Source: Taibaiella sp.
GTDB lineage: Bacteria > Bacteroidota > Bacteroidia > Chitinophagales > Chitinophagaceae
NCBI GenBank assembly: GCA_013815385.1
Contig: JACDGL010000010.1
Location: forward strand, 1 to 64,000
DNA: 64,000 bases
Reading direction: 5' to 3'
Positions 50,024 through 58,714 of the stretch are shown one piece after another. A program made the translations under genes and the position numbers. The notes beneath the pieces are model-generated. The model searched no databases, was not told where the DNA came from, and was given only the letters and a program-made list of their open reading frames with translations. The first letter of the stretch is position 1. Every line of letters starts with the position of its first letter.

Positions 50024-50839
50024 ATGATCTATCATATAGTAGTAGGCGACGCAGCGGCAGTACCACTGCATGAGGCAATAATGAGCGAACCCGCACTACA
50101 GGGCGAAGTAATAGTATTGAAAGACCTGCTGCACGTAGGGCCGCTGAATAAGGAAGAAGGACAATCATTCAGCGCATTGCGCAGCACTTTCTGGCAACAA
50201 GTAGCCCCAAGCGAAAAAGCACCGATACAAGTAGATGATATGGAGCGGGTGCTGGAAGTATCAAATGAAATGAGCAAGTACCCGGAGCGGCAGGCGTGGT
50301 TCTGGATGGCGCCCTGGCCTGCTGATGTATCTGCCTATCACTGGCTGTTGCCGCTGCTTGGCAAACATGCGGGCAGGATGTATGTAGTAAATATAGCTGG
50401 ACTACCTTTTCTTGATGAGAACGGGAAGGTGCACTTCCCCAAAAACATATCGGAGATACTGCCAAAAGAACTGATAAAAGCGCGCAAGCTGGCGCGGCAG
50501 GTAACCAGCGGAGAAATAGAAGTTGATACAGACGAATGGCAAAAGCTAACCCAGGACAATAGCGGAATACGGAGGCACGACGGTGGCAAAAAACTGGCAT
50601 CGCAGGCCGATGACCTTTATGATGCACAACTGGCAAGCTTTTGCTCCCACCAGTTCCAGAAGGCATCGCGTATTGTAAACCAGGCATTAAGCAAGTTCAA
50701 CATACCTACGGGAGATGTGTACCTGGGCTGGCGACTGAAGAAGCTGGCTGAGAAAGGGACATTGCAGCTACAGGGGGATACAGGCAAAACACTTAAGGAT
50801 TTTGATGTAAGGCTGCCAGAGGCACCGCCCGCAAACTAA
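50024..50839 (+). CDS. DUF1835-family protein
   Basis: The 271-residue cytosolic protein shows the DUF1835 start MIYHIVVGDAAAVPLHEAI, KDLLHVGPL and the later WFWMAPWPADVSAYHWLLPLL segment, and a C-terminal DUF3658-like part (SHQFQKASRIVNQALSKFN). The family is widely found in bacteria but has no assigned function. It stands between two membrane protein genes and 16 bases before the next one, so co-transcription is likely. Normal length. Confidence 0.85.
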   Translation: MIYHIVVGDAAAVPLHEAIMSEPALQGEVIVLKDLLHVGPLNKEEGQSFSALRSTFWQQVAPSEKAPIQVDDMERVLEVSNEMSKYPERQAWFWMAPWPADVSAYHWLLPLLGKHAGRMYVVNIAGLPFLDENGKVHFPKNISEILPKELIKARKLARQVTSGEIEVDTDEWQKLTQDNSGIRRHDGGKKLASQADDLYDAQLASFCSHQFQKASRIVNQALSKFNIPTGDVYLGWRLKKLAEKGTLQLQGDTGKTLKDFDVRLPEAPPAN

Positions 50840-50855
50840 TGATACCTGCCTATAC

Positions 50856-51413
50856 ATGGAAGTCCTATTTCATCTCATTTTTGAAATTGTAAAAATTGCA
50901 ATTCTAGCGTGTATCTACTCAACATTGCTACTTATTGCATATCGTATGATAAGTCATTCTACATTCAGCACTTCTAATAATAAAAGTTTCGGTCATGGAT
51001 TCAGGTTTTGGTTGGTTATCGCTTTCATCATTTCTCTAGGATTTTTCTTCTTCATGTTTACATATTATGGGGACCATGGATTAGGTGATAGCTCAAGAAT
51101 TCCTATTGGATATTTTAAGGATGTAAAACAGATAGATGGATACCAAACTTACATTGAAAACCAACAAGGTAAACAACTGGATATACAAAAATTCACAGTA
51201 AACAATAACAAACTATACGCCCAACTAACAAATGATAATACGGGCAAATACTTTTATGCAATATGGAACCTAAAGACTGACAAGTGGACATTATACCGAA
51301 CTGAGAAAGATTACTTATTGGCACAAAATGTCCCCCTGCCAGGGACTTTTAAAGACTTTGATAAACATTATACTCAATATTGGAATGGTTGGCGATTTTG
51401 GCTGTTGCCGTAA
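50856..51413 (+). CDS. Hypothetical two-helix membrane protein
   Basis: The 185-residue product has two hydrophobic segments at the N-terminal side (VLFHLIFEIVKIAILACIYS and FRFWLVIAFIISLGFFFFMFTYY) and a soluble C-terminal domain of about 100 residues with beta strands (DIQKFTVNNNKLYAQLTND, FYAIWNLKTDKWTLYRTEKDY). Base composition is more AT-rich than the adjacent DUF1835 gene, which suggests a recent arrival. I recognise no family. It follows the DUF1835 gene by 16 bases. Confidence 0.68.
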   Translation: MEVLFHLIFEIVKIAILACIYSTLLLIAYRMISHSTFSTSNNKSFGHGFRFWLVIAFIISLGFFFFMFTYYGDHGLGDSSRIPIGYFKDVKQIDGYQTYIENQQGKQLDIQKFTVNNNKLYAQLTNDNTGKYFYAIWNLKTDKWTLYRTEKDYLLAQNVPLPGTFKDFDKHYTQYWNGWRFWLLP

Positions 51414-51482
51414 ATCATGGCAACCTTGAATAGTGCTGGCAGATACATGATGGACAGAAATCTCCCTTTTCCACAGATATAG

Positions 51483-51490
51483 TACCTTTG
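51483..51490 (+). promoter_or_regulatory. -7 box upstream of a membrane protein gene
   Basis: TACCTTTG matches TAnnTTTG exactly. Its last bases form the TTG that could be read as an earlier start; ATG 51497 follows after six bases, so the transcript would be nearly leaderless. Confidence 0.55.
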
Positions 51491-51496
51491 CGCGTT

Positions 51497-52099
51497 ATGA
51501 TTTTTGATTTGACGCTGGCAGAGGAGAAAGTGAAGCCACACCAGGTGACTGCGCTTCATTTGCTGGTTGCCTTTATTTTTTTAGGAACGGGCGCTTTGTT
51601 CTGGTTGTACCCGGTTTTGAAGGTATGGGGAGAATCATTGTTAGTAATAGGAGCTGTGCTATTACTGATCGTATTTCTTAAGAATAAATGGTTGCTTTCG
51701 GGTAAAGTCAATACTACCTTCCGGATAGGTGAATTAATCATAATTGCGACCCTTATATTTTTTGCCGCATGGAAACATTGGCGGGTACCTACCGCTATGT
51801 TCAGCGTACTGGGAGCAGCATTGTTATTTGCCCTGGCGTGGGAGCGCAGCAGCACCCACCTGCAAATACATGTAGCCAAAGAAGGGATACAACTACCCAT
51901 TACTGCAAGAAAGCGAACTATAGACTGGTGGGAAGTAGAGAAAGTAATATTGAAGTTTGGTACGCTGACGATAGACTGTGTTGATAAACGACTTTATCAA
52001 TGGAACGTGCAGATGACCGCATTTGATCAAAAACAATTTGACGCATTTTGTGATGCGCGCATAGAAGAGAACATCACTAAAAGAAGGCAGGAGTGGTAA
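51497..52099 (+). CDS. Hypothetical multi-helix membrane protein
   Basis: The 200-residue protein has four hydrophobic helices in its first half (about 19-37, 43-61, 74-91 and 96-111; for example VTALHLLVAFIFLGTGALFWLY) and a soluble C-terminal domain (about 115-200) with a pleckstrin-like strand pattern (GIQLPITARKRTIDWWEVEKVILKFGTLTIDC). This arrangement recalls PH-domain-containing membrane proteins, a tentative reading. It precedes the radical SAM gene by 23 bases. Confidence 0.7.
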   Translation: MIFDLTLAEEKVKPHQVTALHLLVAFIFLGTGALFWLYPVLKVWGESLLVIGAVLLLIVFLKNKWLLSGKVNTTFRIGELIIIATLIFFAAWKHWRVPTAMFSVLGAALLFALAWERSSTHLQIHVAKEGIQLPITARKRTIDWWEVEKVILKFGTLTIDCVDKRLYQWNVQMTAFDQKQFDAFCDARIEENITKRRQEW

Positions 52100-52122
52100 G
52101 GAGCCAGATAAATTATTAAGCA

Positions 52123-53409
52123 ATGAATAGTCCATACATACTTTATTCAGATGGGAAGGGAAATATTTTTGAGGATACAACACTGTATGTAACCGGGCGT
52201 ACCGGGTGGGAAGCAGTGCCCATACCCGAGGATGAATGGATAGAACTACCGGATGGAGGATCGCTGTATGAACTACCGGGCAGGCGAGGCATAGGCATTG
52301 ACGTAGCAACAGGCGAAATGCGCCTTTGCGAAAAAGGATGGGCTGTAGCTGCCTTTATACCCCCGGCCCATACAGGGCTTTATATAGCCGCATACGAAAC
52401 TGCTGATGATGCGCCCACCCTACCATTGTTTTGCTATACTGCCGCTGGCTGGCTGAATGAAAAAACATATGTACCGGCAGTACGGATAGAGCGTGATATA
52501 CGACAAGAAAATAAAGGATTTGACGACGCCAAAGTAAAAGAAGGGGTAAGCCACCTGCTGGAAGCATACCCACACAACCGGCTTGTGAAGCACCTTGCTG
52601 ATAACTGCGCGCTTACCTATCATTGCCCGGCGGCACGTAACTACTTTATGGGACGCTGGGAATGCCCTATACCTACATCGCCCGCATGCAACGCGAATTG
52701 CATAGGGTGTATCTCCTTCCAGCCGGAAGAGGAAACGATCGTATCAACACAGGACAGACTACAGTTTAAACCAAGCGCAGCGGAAATTGTAGAGTTTACA
52801 GTACCGCACCTGGAAACAGCACCCTACCCGATAGTAAGTTTTGGGCAGGGATGTGAAGGGGAGCCCCTGCTGATGTGGGAAACCATACGCGAGGCAATAA
52901 CCGAGATACGCAAGCATACCAAAAAGGGAAGCATCAATATAAACACCAACGGCAGTAAGCCTGATGCTGTAGAAAAGCTAATGCAGGCCGGGCTGAACAG
53001 TATACGCGTGAGCACAAACTCAGCCCGGGAGGAAATATATACCAAGTATTACCAGCCTAATAACTACCAGTTTGCCGATATAGTAGAGAGCCTGCGCGTA
53101 GTAAGAAAACATGGCGGATGGGCATCTATCAATTACTTTGTTTTTCCCGGAATGACCGACAGCGTGGATGAATATGAAGCACTGCGCGAACTGATAAAGA
53201 GCACCGACCTGAGCATGATACAGTGGCGCAATTTTAACATAGACCCGGACTGGTACCTCGGTAAAATGAACATTGGCGATACAGGAGAATACCTGGGCAT
53301 GAGACAGCTGATGGTATTGCTGCATGAAGAATTCCCTAAAGTGAAATTCGGCTATTTCAACCCGCCATCAGAGCGTATGGTGAACTATGATAAGGATTTT
53401 GCACATTAA
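52123..53409 (+). CDS. Radical SAM protein with cysteine-rich N-terminal region
   Basis: The 428-residue enzyme has the radical SAM CxxxCxxC motif at Cys189, Cys193 and Cys196 (ACNANCIGC), followed by the GGE-like region VSFGQGCEGEPLL and the strand SININTNGSKPD typical of the (beta/alpha) barrel. Just before the motif lie Cys162, Cys168 and Cys181, which could bind an additional cluster or metal. The first 150 residues form a separate domain of unknown type. The reaction and substrate are unknown; no peptide precursor is seen next to it. It forms a run with the membrane protein upstream and the TonB-like gene downstream. Confidence 0.85.
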   Translation: MNSPYILYSDGKGNIFEDTTLYVTGRTGWEAVPIPEDEWIELPDGGSLYELPGRRGIGIDVATGEMRLCEKGWAVAAFIPPAHTGLYIAAYETADDAPTLPLFCYTAAGWLNEKTYVPAVRIERDIRQENKGFDDAKVKEGVSHLLEAYPHNRLVKHLADNCALTYHCPAARNYFMGRWECPIPTSPACNANCIGCISFQPEEETIVSTQDRLQFKPSAAEIVEFTVPHLETAPYPIVSFGQGCEGEPLLMWETIREAITEIRKHTKKGSININTNGSKPDAVEKLMQAGLNSIRVSTNSAREEIYTKYYQPNNYQFADIVESLRVVRKHGGWASINYFVFPGMTDSVDEYEALRELIKSTDLSMIQWRNFNIDPDWYLGKMNIGDTGEYLGMRQLMVLLHEEFPKVKFGYFNPPSERMVNYDKDFAH

Positions 53410-53450
53410 CCTATTATCTGGTTTTGATTTCCTAATTTTAACCAGCACGA

Positions 53451-54290
53451 ATGACTGCCGCACCTGAACCATATATCAATCCGAAAGCACTGGCGTGGAC
53501 CATAGGGGTACACGTACTGCTGCTTATATTATTCATGCTATGGAGATATACACCTCCGGTATCTGCGACTGTACCTGAAATGGGGATGGAAGTGAACCTG
53601 GGTACCAGCGATAATGGGAGCGGTACCGACCAGCCTATGCAAAGCGATGACCCTGCGCCCGATGCGGCATCTATATCTTATAAAGCTGCACCACAGCAAA
53701 GCGTAGCATCTAAAGATATGCTGCAATCGGATGATCCGAATGACGCTAGTGTAAGCAGCGCATCCACAACCAGCATTAACCGCAACAACACGCAAACCAA
53801 CGAGAAGAAGCGCCCGATAAATAAAGAGCAGCAGGCTGATAATAACGCAAAACACCAGGAGCGCCCACGCTATGTATATAACGGCGCAACCGGAAAGGGT
53901 GGTAACGGGGCTATGCAAAACCTGACCGGTACCAGCGAAGGCAATACCACAGGAAACGGGGACAGAGGCGTACCCAATGGCACACCGGGAGCAACGAACT
54001 ATACCGGCAGCCCCGGCAACGGGAACGGCGGCATCAGCCATACATTAACAGGACGTACTATAAGCCCCGACAGATTTGTAGCTGAATTTCATGAAGGCGG
54101 AAAAGTAATAGTAAAAGTGGCTGTTGACAGAAATGGGAATATAATAAGCACTTCGATAAAAAGCTCGCCAAGCCCAGAGCTGAGTAAAATAGCGATACAG
54201 AAATTAAAGCAAGCAAAATTCAGCGCGAGCCCTGATGCAGCCCCCGAACAGTTTGGGCTGATCACTATCGTTTTTAAAACGCGCGCCTGA
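53451..54290 (+). CDS. TonB-like energy transducer
   Basis: The 279-residue protein has one N-terminal membrane helix (LAWTIGVHVLLLILFMLWRY, about 14-33), a long low-complexity Asn/Gly/Ser/Asp-rich periplasmic linker (about 45-205) and a C-terminal TonB-like domain (about 210-279: GGKVIVKVAVDRNGNIIST, KIAIQKLKQAKF). Classic TonB linkers are Pro-rich; here the linker is Gly/Asn-rich instead. It would transmit proton-motive energy to outer membrane transporters via ExbB/ExbD, which are not adjacent. It is spaced 5 bases before folC. Confidence 0.85.
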   Translation: MTAAPEPYINPKALAWTIGVHVLLLILFMLWRYTPPVSATVPEMGMEVNLGTSDNGSGTDQPMQSDDPAPDAASISYKAAPQQSVASKDMLQSDDPNDASVSSASTTSINRNNTQTNEKKRPINKEQQADNNAKHQERPRYVYNGATGKGGNGAMQNLTGTSEGNTTGNGDRGVPNGTPGATNYTGSPGNGNGGISHTLTGRTISPDRFVAEFHEGGKVIVKVAVDRNGNIISTSIKSSPSPELSKIAIQKLKQAKFSASPDAAPEQFGLITIVFKTRA

Positions 54291-54295
54291 TAAAA

Positions 54296-55609
54296 ATGGA
54301 CACGCAAACAGTTTACCAGCAAACACTTGATTATCTCTACGAAAAGCTACCTATGTTCTCGCGCATAGGCAAGGCAGCGATAAAACCAGACCTGGATAAT
54401 ACCATTGAATTTTGCAAGGCACTCGACGATCCGCAAAATGAGTTCAGCTCCATACATATAGCAGGCACCAATGGCAAGGGCAGTACCAGCCATATGCTGG
54501 CAGCAGTAATGCAGGAAGCGGGTTATAAGACCGGGCTATATACTTCTCCACATCTTACAGACTTCAGGGAAAGAATACAGATAAACGGACAACCTGTGAG
54601 CCAGAAATGGGTAATAGAATTTGTGAGCCACAACAAGCATATCATTGAAGAAATACGGCCCTCTTTTTTTGAGGTAACTGTAGCTATGGCCTTCAAAGCA
54701 TTTGCAGAAGAAAATGTAGATATAGCTATAATAGAAACCGGCCTGGGAGGAAGGATGGATAGTACCAATATCATTACCCCTATCCTTTCTATCATTACCA
54801 ATATCAGCTATGACCATACAGACCTGCTTGGTGATACCATAGCGCAGATAGCTACAGAAAAAGCGGGCATTATAAAAAACAAAGTGCCACTGGTTGTGGG
54901 CGAACAACAGGAAGAAACAGACAGGATATTCAGCGAGCATGCATTGCTGAAACAAAGCTCACTATACGAAGCAGATAGTATGTGGGACCTGGTACGTACC
55001 CGGCAGGATGAAACCTACCAACATTATAAAGCGATAAACAGGGCTACGCGCGAGATGCATGACGTGCAGACAGATATGCGCGGAGATTACCAAAACCACA
55101 ACATAAAAACGGTATTAGCTGCCACTGAAGTATTGATCGCCACCCAGGGACTAAAATTATCTATACAATCAGCAATAAAAGCGCTGAGGCGAGTAAAAGA
55201 ACTAACCGGGATGAGGGGCAGGTGGGAAATAATACAGGATGTACCGCTGATAATAATAGATGTAGCCCATAACCCTGCCGGAATAGCAGAAGTAATGAAG
55301 CAATGGAAAAGCATACCAGCAGAAAGAAAATTGATAGTAACAGGGTTTGTAAAGGATAAAGATATAAGCAAAGCATTATCCCTTATGCCTACAGATAACG
55401 ACTACTACTTCTGCAACGCTAATAGTCCACGCGCGCTGGCAGCCACTGAACTGGAGCAAATGGCTACGGCTTATAATTTAAAAGGAACATCTTATAATAG
55501 CGTGGCAGATGCAATACATGCTGCCAGGCGAAATATGCTGCCTACAGACGCGTTACTGATAACCGGCAGTTTTTTTGTAGCAGGTGAAGCGATAACAGCA
55601 TTATCCTAA
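54296..55609 (+). CDS. folC: Folylpolyglutamate synthase / dihydrofolate synthase
   Basis: The 437-residue Mur-ligase-like enzyme adds glutamate to folates. It shows the ATP-binding loop GTNGKGSTSHMLAAV near residue 54, YTSPHLTDFRERIQ, the omega-loop/metal region ETGLGGRMDSTN and ITNISYDHTDLLGDT, and VAHNPAGIAEVMKQW in the C-terminal domain. Length is standard. It follows the TonB-like gene with a 5-base gap, suggesting translation coupling, and ends 5 bases before the convergent kinase gene. Confidence 0.95.
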   Translation: MDTQTVYQQTLDYLYEKLPMFSRIGKAAIKPDLDNTIEFCKALDDPQNEFSSIHIAGTNGKGSTSHMLAAVMQEAGYKTGLYTSPHLTDFRERIQINGQPVSQKWVIEFVSHNKHIIEEIRPSFFEVTVAMAFKAFAEENVDIAIIETGLGGRMDSTNIITPILSIITNISYDHTDLLGDTIAQIATEKAGIIKNKVPLVVGEQQEETDRIFSEHALLKQSSLYEADSMWDLVRTRQDETYQHYKAINRATREMHDVQTDMRGDYQNHNIKTVLAATEVLIATQGLKLSIQSAIKALRRVKELTGMRGRWEIIQDVPLIIIDVAHNPAGIAEVMKQWKSIPAERKLIVTGFVKDKDISKALSLMPTDNDYYFCNANSPRALAATELEQMATAYNLKGTSYNSVADAIHAARRNMLPTDALLITGSFFVAGEAITALS

Positions 55610-55614
55610 TCTGC

Positions 55615-57105
55615 TTATTCCCCGTCAGCTATTTCCTCGTTTTCAGATTCACTCATTAGCATATTGGCCAATGGGAAAGTAATAGTAAATGTAGTGCCGA
55701 TCTGCTCTTTTGAATACACCTCTATCGCAGCCTTATGAGCTTGAAGGATATTAAGGGTAAAAGCAAGGCCCAGTCCCATGCCATTGCGTTTTTGTGTAAA
55801 ATACGGTTCGAATAGACGAGTAACGTTTTCTTCGCTGATGCCACACCCGTTATCGCTGATATTAAGCACAATGCTTTCGGTAAGTAAATGCAGGGAAATA
55901 GAAAGGCTTCCAGTTTTTTCCTGCATCGCTTCAATGGCATTGATCACAATATTTAATAGGGCCAGTTTCAGCTTTTCCTTATCTGCCCTTATAGTTATTC
56001 CTTCGTCGGGATAGCTTACATGCAGTTTGATGCGCTTTAGTGTAAGCCGGTCAATAGATGCTGCGATAACATCATCCAATACACTTTGGAGGATCTCTTC
56101 CTGCATTGTTATCTCAGTAGGACGAGATGTATTGAGTAACTCACTAATGAGATCACTGATGCGCCTGCTATTGCGCTGTATAATATTCATGTACAGCGCA
56201 GATGTATCATCCTTCAGGTCCTGCTGCATCTGCTCTACCGACAGCGTTATATTATTTAGCGGGTTGCGAACCTCATGCGCCAGTGTACGTACCAGACGGC
56301 CAGCCGCAGCAAGCTTCTCGGCCTGTAATGTAGCTTTCTCTACTTTTTTAAGATTGGTAATATCATGCATTATCCCCTGCACGTATATGCTGCCTTTATT
56401 GTCCTCTTCCACAGTGGCAGTAAGCATGCAGGATTTTTTTTCGCCGTTTTTAGTGACTATGACCACCTCCCAATCATCCACCTCACTACCCGAAGCTATG
56501 GTATGCTGCAGATACTTTTTATGCTGTGCCTGCTCTATAAGATCAGTAAGATTAGTATTTAAAATCTCCTCTTTCCGGTACCCAAGCAATGATACTATGG
56601 TCTCGTTAACATCTATAAAGTCTAGATGCTCATTTGTAATGAATACTATATCCTTCGATTTTTCAAAAATATTGCGATACTTACGTTCATTCGCTTTTAA
56701 GGCTCGTACGTTTGCTGCACGTTCCAGGGCATACCTGATACTGCGTTCCATTTTTTCAATGGTCAGCTCTGGTTTTACCAGGTAATCTACTGCACCTATC
56801 TGCATTGCTTCTATATCCACATTGTAGTTTCCCTTACCGGTTAAAAGGATAATAGGATCATCACAATTATTACTAATAGCTTCTTTCAGCAAATCCACAC
56901 CTGATTTGGCACCCAGCCTGTAATCGACAAAATACAGATCATAATCTTTATTGATCATGTGCTGCAATGCATCGCTGTATCTTGGACACCACTCTATATC
57001 ATAAGAAACACCGGGAATGTGCTTTACATATTCACCGGTGATAATAAAATCATCCTGGTCGTCATCTACAATCAATATTTTTGCTTTCTTATTCTGCCCG
57101 CTCAT
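55615..57105 (-). CDS. Receiver-PAS-histidine kinase hybrid (soluble)
   Basis: The 496-residue protein has an N-terminal receiver domain (Asp61 in YFVDYRLG), a PAS domain (about 145-265: RNIFEKSKDIVFITNEH, SLLGYRKEEIL) and a histidine kinase module with His in LAHEVRNPLNNITLS and HATPase motifs NAIEAM, DNGCGI and GLGLAF. No membrane helix, so it acts in the cytosol and is phosphorylated by another kinase. Its ATG overlaps the stop of the upstream kinase gene by 4 bases (ATGA), pointing to a phosphorelay between the two. It is the last gene of the signalling island. Confidence 0.92.
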   Translation of the reverse strand: MSGQNKKAKILIVDDDQDDFIITGEYVKHIPGVSYDIEWCPRYSDALQHMINKDYDLYFVDYRLGAKSGVDLLKEAISNNCDDPIILLTGKGNYNVDIEAMQIGAVDYLVKPELTIEKMERSIRYALERAANVRALKANERKYRNIFEKSKDIVFITNEHLDFIDVNETIVSLLGYRKEEILNTNLTDLIEQAQHKKYLQHTIASGSEVDDWEVVIVTKNGEKKSCMLTATVEEDNKGSIYVQGIMHDITNLKKVEKATLQAEKLAAAGRLVRTLAHEVRNPLNNITLSVEQMQQDLKDDTSALYMNIIQRNSRRISDLISELLNTSRPTEITMQEEILQSVLDDVIAASIDRLTLKRIKLHVSYPDEGITIRADKEKLKLALLNIVINAIEAMQEKTGSLSISLHLLTESIVLNISDNGCGISEENVTRLFEPYFTQKRNGMGLGLAFTLNILQAHKAAIEVYSKEQIGTTFTITFPLANMLMSESENEEIADGE

Positions 57106-58691
57106 ATCATTTCATTTTGTTCTGGCTGCCTTTGAGGAAGCAGAATATTAAATCTGGAACCCTGCCCAGGTGTACTTTCCGCATATATAGTTCCCTTATG
57201 GTATTCTGCAATTTTTTTACAGATAGCCAACCCTATACCAGATCCCGGATAATCTGTTTTGCCATGCAACCTCTGGAATATCTGAAAAATACGCTCTGCA
57301 TATTCCGACTCAAAACCAATGCCATTGTCGGCAATAGTAATCCGGTAGTAAACAATAGCGGGAGGCAAATAGCATTTCAGCTTCTCATTATGACTAAGCT
57401 CTGCCGATGTGATAGTGATAACAGGCGGCACAGATGGGTTACGGAACTTTATAGCATTGGTTACTATATTCATAAACAACTGCTTCATCAAGGTAATAGA
57501 GGCATCTATTACCGGCAGATCTTTATTATTTATTATAGCTCCTGACTCTTCTATTACCAATTCAAGATCGCCCTTTACCTGGTGAACAATAAAATTCAGG
57601 TTTACAGCAGAAAATGGTTGCGTACCTCGCGTAATGCGTGAAAACTCAAGAAGATTATTAATAAGCACCCGCATATTTTCAGATGCAGCCAGAATTCGCT
57701 CCAGGTACATGGCGCCTTCGCCGGTAAGCATATCCTGGTACTTAGCAGCTAACCGCTCTCCGAAAGTGGCGATCTTGCGCAATGGCTCCTGCAGATCGTG
57801 GCTGGCTACATAAGCAAAATCTTCCAGCTCATGATTGGATTGATTAAGATCTGTGACCATCTTTTTAAGATCGTCTTCTACAAGGCGCTGATGGGTAATA
57901 TCGCGAACACTGCCCACAACCTTTAGGGGCTTATCGTTTTCATCTTTTAATACCTTGCCTACTGTGTTGATGATACGGATATTGTTCCTTGCTGTAACGA
58001 TCTTGGACTCAACATTTACATTTCCACCTGTTTGTATCGCATGCATAATAGCTGCAGTAGAAGCGTCTTTTGTATCAGGGTGGGTAAAGTTCTTTACAAG
58101 CTCGTAGTTTATGTGTGCTTCTTTGTCATCCACCTCATAGATCTTATATATCCCATCGGACCAGAAAACTTTATCGGCGCCTATTATCCACTCGAATGTG
58201 CCAAAGCCTTCGTTACTAAACTGCTCCAAAAACATTTCACGCGTATCAAAAGAAATAAAGGGTATAGGCCATAGAGATAGATCAGGCAACATCATGAGGT
58301 GATAATACGGCATAGCAGTATCGTCTTCATAGATGACCGGGGAACTGTAAACGTAGAATGGAGCATTTCCTCCTTCTTTACTTCTCAGCTTGTATACGCA
58401 ATACTTATACCGGGCGGGAACAGAACTGAGTACATTATGCAAATGGTTATCCAGCCATTCTTTCTGTAACCCGCCTATAATATCAAGAAAAGAAAAACCG
58501 GGAGCATAAATATCCTCTGGCGTATAACCGAGTGTCTCTGTAAAAAGCCGGTTAGCAAATACAATACGATAATCGGATGGATCGATAATAATAAGGCAGC
58601 CCGGACCAGACTCTAAGTTCTTTTTATAAAATGACTCAGGCAACTGGCCGGCCTTTATTTCCAGGTCTGTGTTATCCATGTATGATAGCAT
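57102..58691 (-). CDS. PAS-domain histidine kinase (soluble)
   Basis: The 529-residue kinase has two PAS-like domains (about 25-150 and 165-290; GYTPEDIY, FWSDGIYKIYEVDDKEAHINYE), a HisKA domain with the acceptor His in FAYVASHDLQEPLRKI and a HATPase domain with NAIKFRNPS, DNGIGFESEYAERIFQIFQRLHGK and GSGIGLAICKKIAEYH. No membrane helices are predicted. The kinase core is close to that of the next kinase gene (58715-59911), so the two arose by duplication. Start is ATG 58691 or ATG 58679. It is coupled by overlap to the downstream hybrid kinase. Confidence 0.92.
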   Translation of the reverse strand: MLSYMDNTDLEIKAGQLPESFYKKNLESGPGCLIIIDPSDYRIVFANRLFTETLGYTPEDIYAPGFSFLDIIGGLQKEWLDNHLHNVLSSVPARYKYCVYKLRSKEGGNAPFYVYSSPVIYEDDTAMPYYHLMMLPDLSLWPIPFISFDTREMFLEQFSNEGFGTFEWIIGADKVFWSDGIYKIYEVDDKEAHINYELVKNFTHPDTKDASTAAIMHAIQTGGNVNVESKIVTARNNIRIINTVGKVLKDENDKPLKVVGSVRDITHQRLVEDDLKKMVTDLNQSNHELEDFAYVASHDLQEPLRKIATFGERLAAKYQDMLTGEGAMYLERILAASENMRVLINNLLEFSRITRGTQPFSAVNLNFIVHQVKGDLELVIEESGAIINNKDLPVIDASITLMKQLFMNIVTNAIKFRNPSVPPVITITSAELSHNEKLKCYLPPAIVYYRITIADNGIGFESEYAERIFQIFQRLHGKTDYPGSGIGLAICKKIAEYHKGTIYAESTPGQGSRFNILLPQRQPEQNEMI

Positions 58692-58714
58692 CCAGGTTTA
58701 TAAAATTTGTCATA

